Source of the DNA: Phyto melanocephala
Taxonomy: Eukaryota; Arthropoda; Insecta; Diptera; Rhinophoridae
Direction of reading: 5' to 3'
DNA: 64,000 bases
NCBI GenBank assembly: GCA_941918925.1
Contig: OW799236.1
Location: 116,700,562 to 116,764,561, forward strand
Part shown: in pieces, positions 59,601 to 64,000 of the stretch
How positions within the stretch are numbered: position 1 is the first letter of the stretch
How the letters are laid out: each line of letters starts with the position of its first letter
Made by a program: the position numbers and the translations under genes
The notes under the pieces: model-generated
Seen by the model: the letters and a program-made list of their open reading frames with translations, nothing else
Told to the model about the DNA's origin: nothing
Database searches by the model: none

Positions 59601-60739
59601 CACACACTAATACATATATTGTACAACAGATCTACAGTTAGAAATTTATTTGTTTGTTTCCTTTTATATGATTAAATATTTTATTTGAAAATTTATTAAA
59701 CATTTACGTTGAAAAAACCCGCACTCATTTTTTTCTATTTTCTTTCGTCCTTTTAATCAAACTAATGTTTTAACAAATTTATCCTTTTTTTATTTTTTAT
59801 TTAAAAAAAAAAACTGCTTATAACCGTTTTTAATGTTTTATTCTTTTGAATTATTTTAAATTTGTTAAAGAGTAATTGGCTTGTGCGATTTAAATCACTA
59901 GGTAAAACAAAATTCTTTGTGAAATTCTTTTCTTTTATAGTTGTATATAAAATATATAAAATTTTTATTAATCTTTATTATTGTATATTTTCCATTTAGG
60001 TTAATTTTATGAATTTTTCTCTTCAGTTTTAAGTTGATTTTAAATTCTTTTAATCTTTTTCGATTTTTTTCTTTATGATATTGATGATTATTTGCTTGAT
60101 TTTCTTTCGTATTTGTTGTCTGTTTTCTATAGTTGTTGTTGTTGTTGTTTTTGTTGCTGCTGTTGATATTTTTGATAATATTTTTGTTGCAGTTGCATAC
60201 AAAGTACATCTATAGTTGGATAGTGTGCCACAAGTATTTTTAGGAATTTGTTTAAAATTTGTATACTGCATAATTAGTATGAAAATATCTGAAAATAAAA
60301 GAGAGTTAAACAAATATTAAAATATTTTCTTCTTTAAATATTTTTTTTTAGTTAAAGAGACTTTAACTGAGAACTTTAAAAAAAGAAAAAAATTAAGATT
60401 TTCTAAAATTTAAGAAGCTTCTAAATTATGTATATACTATTAATGGGAGAGCAATTATGAAATTCTGCTTTAAATTCAGTTATTTTTTAATAAAAAATTT
60501 AAAATTTATAAATGGGAAAATTAAGAAAACTGTTGCTCAATAGAAAATTTTTAAAAATATATAAGTTTAACAAAATATTTTCTAAATATTTTTTAGGAAT
60601 TTTATTGCTATTTGTGTAGTAAATAAATGCAGCAGTGTAGGTAAAAAATGAGCACTACAAAAACAGGCAACACATTTTGTTTGATTAAAAATATTACAAA
60701 AATAAAAAGTATGCGAACTGTTGTCTAGCTCGACTTAAA
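59601..60739. other. AT-rich sequence with a CAA/CAG-rich tract
   Basis: 60131-60170 is a GTT-rich run (CAA/CAG on the minus strand). The asparagine-rich minus frames at 59898-60313 are translations of this simple sequence. It could form part of a 5' UTR with the donor at 59433; unproven. Confidence 0.35.
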
Positions 60740-60878
60740 AACAAGTAAGAGCGCTATATTCGGCCGTGCCGAATCTTATATACCCTTCACAACGTGTAGT
60801 CACGCAATAACAATAGTTTGTATCACCATTCATCCCATATGAAATACGTACATACATATAAAAAACATACATATATAA

Positions 60879-60911
<33 letters not shown>

Positions 60912-61528
60912 GTTAAAAAAAAAAATAAAAAAAAAATTAAAAAAAAAAAATTTTTTTAAATAATTAAAATATATATTATAAAAATAAAACAAAAAAAAAA
61001 TCCAAAAAAAAATATTAAAAAAAAAAATTAAAAAAAAATAATAATAAAAATATAAATAATATATTAAATAAAAAATAAAAAAAAAAATAAAAAAAAATTT
61101 TTTTTTGACTCAGCTGGGATTCGATGGCACGTTTTCTCTAACCAGTATACACGTTTGTATGTATGTATGTTGTTGTTGTAATGTTGTTTTTGTGAAAAAA
61201 AATCGAGGTGGTCGTGGGTTTTTGCTCATATCTCATTTGTTTATGAACCGATGTTTCTGATTTTCAATACCGATCTACTCCCGAATATTTCTGATATTTT
61301 AATACCTCACCCGGGTCCAAGCGATGTCGGGGGGCTTCAAAAAGTTGATTTCAACATACACACGGACAGACGGTCAGACGGACAGACTGACAGGGCTTAA
61401 TCGACTCCCCTATTCATAAGCTTTCAGAAAATATATACTTTATGGGGTCGGAAATCAAAATTGTAGAAATTTCACACGGAATGACAAACCTATATATACC
61501 CTTTTTCACTGTGTGAAGGGTATAAAAA
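60740..61528 (+). repeat. Hairpin-ended fly repeat, copy D (near-intact)
   Basis: Starts AACAAGTAAGAGCGCTATAT with the perfect TTCGGC-CGT-GCCGAA hairpin and ends TATACCCTTTTTCACTGTGT, continuing GAAGGGTATAAAAAA. Order of parts: (TA)n run at 60894-60912, A/T block to about 61106, CTCAGCTGGGATTCGATGGC, GTATGTATGT run, GGTGGTCGTGGGTTTTTGCT, GACAGACGGTCAGACGGACA run at about 61365, ATAAGCTTTCAGAAAATATA. Closest to copy E. Confidence 0.8.
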
Positions 61529-62399
61529 ATTGTAGAAGTACTTATGGAATAATGTTGCCTAATCATCAAAAAATGTTTCTTACAACATTTAAGCAACATT
61601 TTATTTTATATGAAATAATAAAAGCAATAATGATTTCGTTACAAATTCAAGAAGCAAGAACTAATAATATTTTTTAATTCCTCGATTTTGAAGTAATTTC
61701 TATATATAGAATTCTTTGTGTAAAATAACTAAATTTTTTAAACATATTTCAACAATTGAAACAGACTTCTAGGCTTAAAATGAATCTAAGCGAAGTTTAT
61801 ATACAAAGTTGCGATATGACCAAACATCCATGTGTATAAACTTCGAAACCAATGCTCTTATTAATTTTTTTGTGTTTATGACGTTACGAAAAGTTTTACG
61901 AAGTTAATGTTTTGTTTGAATACAAAGCAAATGAAGTTTTGGAAGTTATACTATATTTTAATTTGTTAGCATTTGTTAAACAAAGTGTTAATTGAAACTC
62001 CTGACCAAAAAAAAAATTTGACATATGGAAGTTTAGTGTTAGTTAAAAAAATAATACATTAAAGAAAAAATCGTTTTTATGGACGAACAATGATTTTAAA
62101 ATAGTGAAGTTTTGGTGACTTTAGTTCGTGCCAAGCATGAATCGAAATATTATTTCTAAATCGATGACTGTGAAAAAAGAAATTAAAGAATCAGTAAGAG
62201 TGAATGTATTAATGAAGTCATTGAGAATATGTAATAAATAATTTGTTAATTGTTATTGCAATTGCAGCATTTAAGGTTCACAGGACCCACATCGTTATTT
62301 TTTAAGTCTTAAAGAAGCTAAGTCCACATATTTTGAAAATTAATTTTTTGTTGTAGGACTATAGAGTAAACCAAAGTACATCGTTTGTAGAATGATATA
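61529..62399. other. AT-rich non-coding sequence
   Basis: Nothing recognised. Confidence 0.4.
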
Positions 62400-63842
62400 C
62401 AGTGCCAACTCGCTTAACGCAACCCTCGATAAGCGCAACTCCTCGATTATTGCAACTCGTAAATTGTTTGCATTGTTGACTCAGTTAACACAACTTTTAA
62501 ATGATCAATTTGTCATTTTTATTTACATATTTTTTATTTAGATTTTTTAGTTTTAGATTTACCGCTATTCCAAGAATACTGAAATATGCATGTTGCACTT
62601 GTTCTTATATGTACTCAGTTGAAAGAATCTCTTTTCGTAAAAGGTTTTTCTATTTACATCGAAAAAAATGCCGGTGATTACAAAATTTGTAAAACTTTAA
62701 ACAAAACAAGTAAGAGTGCTATATTCGGCCATGCCGAATCTTATATACCCTTCACAACGTGTAGTCATGCAATAACAGTTGCTTGTATCACCATTCATCC
62801 CATATAAAATACGTACACGTATGTATGTTAAAAAAACGAAAAAAAAAAAAATTGTAAAAAAAAATTTTTAAAAAAATTTTAAAAAAAAATTTAAAAAAAA
62901 AAATTATTATATATATAATATACATATATAAAACAAAAAAAAATAAAAAAAAAAATAAATAAAAAAAAATTAAAAAAAAATTAAAAAAAAAAATAATAAA
63001 AATATAAATAATATATTAAATAAAAAATAAAAAAAAATAAAAAAAATTTTTTAAAAAATAAAAAAAAAATTTTTTTTGGCTCAGTTGGGATTCGATGCCA
63101 CGTTTTCTCTAACCAGTATACACGTTTGTATGTATGTATGTTGTTGTTGTAATGTTGTTTTTGTGAAAAAAAAATCGAGGTGGTCGTAGGTTTTTGCTCA
63201 TATCTCAGTTGTTTATGTACCGATGTTTCTGATTTTCAATAGCGATCTACTCCCGAATATTTCTGATATTTTAATACCTTACCCGGGTCCAACCTATGAC
63301 GGGGGGCTTCAAAAAGTTGATTTCAACATACACACGGACAGACGGTCAGACGGACAGACGGACAGACTGACAGGGCTTAATCGACTTCCCTATTCATAAG
63401 CTTTCAGAAAATATATACTTTATGGGGTCGGAAATGAAAATTGTAGAAATATCACACGGAATGACAAACCTATATATACCCTTTTTCACTGTGTGAAGGG
63501 TATAAAAAAGTGATATTCATAACAAGCCTGAAAGGGGCATATCTGTAAAAGTGATTGCGATGAATATAAAGTGCACCAATCAACAATATCCAGAATTCAA
63601 AAAAATTAAGCTGCATTAAAAAAATTCGTTTCAATGCTGAATTCGGACCAGGCCAGCGTGTTACAATAAGAGCTTGTGAATATCCAAAAATAAAAAACGA
63701 TTTGTACAAGTGGTTTATGAAGCCATATTAAACCATAAAAGAAAATTTGCTCCCCAATAAAATTGAGACTCGGTTATCGCAACAAGCACAGTTTTCGCAA
63801 CGGCTGAAATTGCTATTAGTTGCGTTAAGCGAGGTTGCTCTG
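62400..63842 (+). mobile_element. Pogo-like element, interrupted by repeat copy E
   Basis: Ends CAGTGCCAACTCGCTTAACG and, inverted, CAGAGCAACCTCGCTTAACG, each flanked by TA (62398-62399, 63843-63844). Right of the inserted repeat the plus strand shows remnants of the CENP-B/pogo DNA-binding region: ISVKVIA, a broken helix-turn-helix (TNQQYPEFKK in a shifted frame), then RVTIRACEYPKIKNDLYKWF. No DDE domain is present, so the core element was already a short deleted form. Confidence 0.82.
62705..63508 (+). repeat. Hairpin-ended fly repeat, copy E, nested in the pogo-like element
   Basis: Starts AACAAGTAAGAGTGCTATAT and ends TATACCCTTTTTCACTGTGT, continuing GAAGGGTATAAAAAA. A/T block 62826-63078; the GACA/GACG run near 63336-63371 is longer than in copy D. 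Overall very close to copy D, so both are probably recent. Confidence 0.8.
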
Positions 63843-64000
63843 TACTAATATTTGTTTTTTTTTATGCTTTGGTGCGAATTTCGGGCAACATAATAACACG
63901 ATAACAGAGTTATTTCTCTCTAAGGTAAATGATATTAATGTGATTTTAAGAGGACGGCGAAACTTGCCATATAGTCCGTAAAACAAAGAAATTGCATCGG

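Noticed and set aside
59898..60313. Asn/Lys-rich frames
   Set aside because: Low-complexity CAA/AAT translation without a conserved motif; better explained as leader or simple sequence.
61100..61150. A true tRNA gene suggested by TCGAATCCCAGC on the minus strand
   Set aside because: No cloverleaf can be drawn, spacing between A-box-like and B-box-like words is too short, and the segment is part of a dispersed repeat.
1..64000. CRISPR arrays, rRNA genes, LTR retrotransposons or bacterial operons
   Set aside because: None seen. The tandem repeats lack regular spacers, no paired long terminal repeats with primer-binding sites were found, and the gene structure is eukaryotic.

Overview
This is an AT-rich, intron-containing, transposon-filled stretch of a fly genome. 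The only gene I can identify with certainty is decapentaplegic (dpp), the BMP2/4-type TGF-beta ligand, on the minus strand. Its signal peptide and cystine-knot domain are very close to those of Drosophila. The surrounding repeats (mini-me/DINE-1-like elements, DD41D mariners, AT-rich MITEs) also fit a higher dipteran. The long prodomain and large AT-rich flanks make me favour a calyptrate fly such as a blow fly or house-fly relative; that placement is inference.

Layout: dpp has two coding exons, 38881-37612 and 33023-32143, joined by a phase-1 intron of 4,588 bp. Together they encode 716 residues. The exon carrying the start codon begins at an AG acceptor at 38896-38897, so at least one non-coding 5' exon lies further right; a strong donor at 59433 marks one candidate. 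The right part of the window (38.9-64 kb) is therefore dpp upstream or 5'-intron sequence. The left part (1-32 kb) is 3' flank, which in Drosophila holds the imaginal-disc enhancers. No second complete gene is visible. One 123-bp segment at 25120-25242 (minus) looks like an internal exon of an unidentified protein.

Mobile DNA makes up most of the rest. I see six mariner-type insertions with different terminal repeats, all internally deleted or frameshifted; a deleted Tc1-like element with 30-bp terminal repeats; a pogo-like element; a foldback/Mutator-like element with a perfect 9-bp target duplication; two non-autonomous Helitrons; several MITEs; two non-LTR retrotransposon fragments; and about ten copies or fragments of a fly repeat with hairpin ends. 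Five clear nested insertions give a local order of events. Decayed minisatellite-like sequence built on an ATCGCATTGAAAATTTTCTATAG-like theme runs through the first 14 kb and seems absent near and upstream of dpp.

I did not find a previously undescribed biological system. The points most worth a second look are the candidate exon, the expanded low-complexity Dpp prodomain, the nested elements, the minisatellite domain in the 3' flank, and the tRNA-like and poly(A/T) modules inside the recurrent repeat family.
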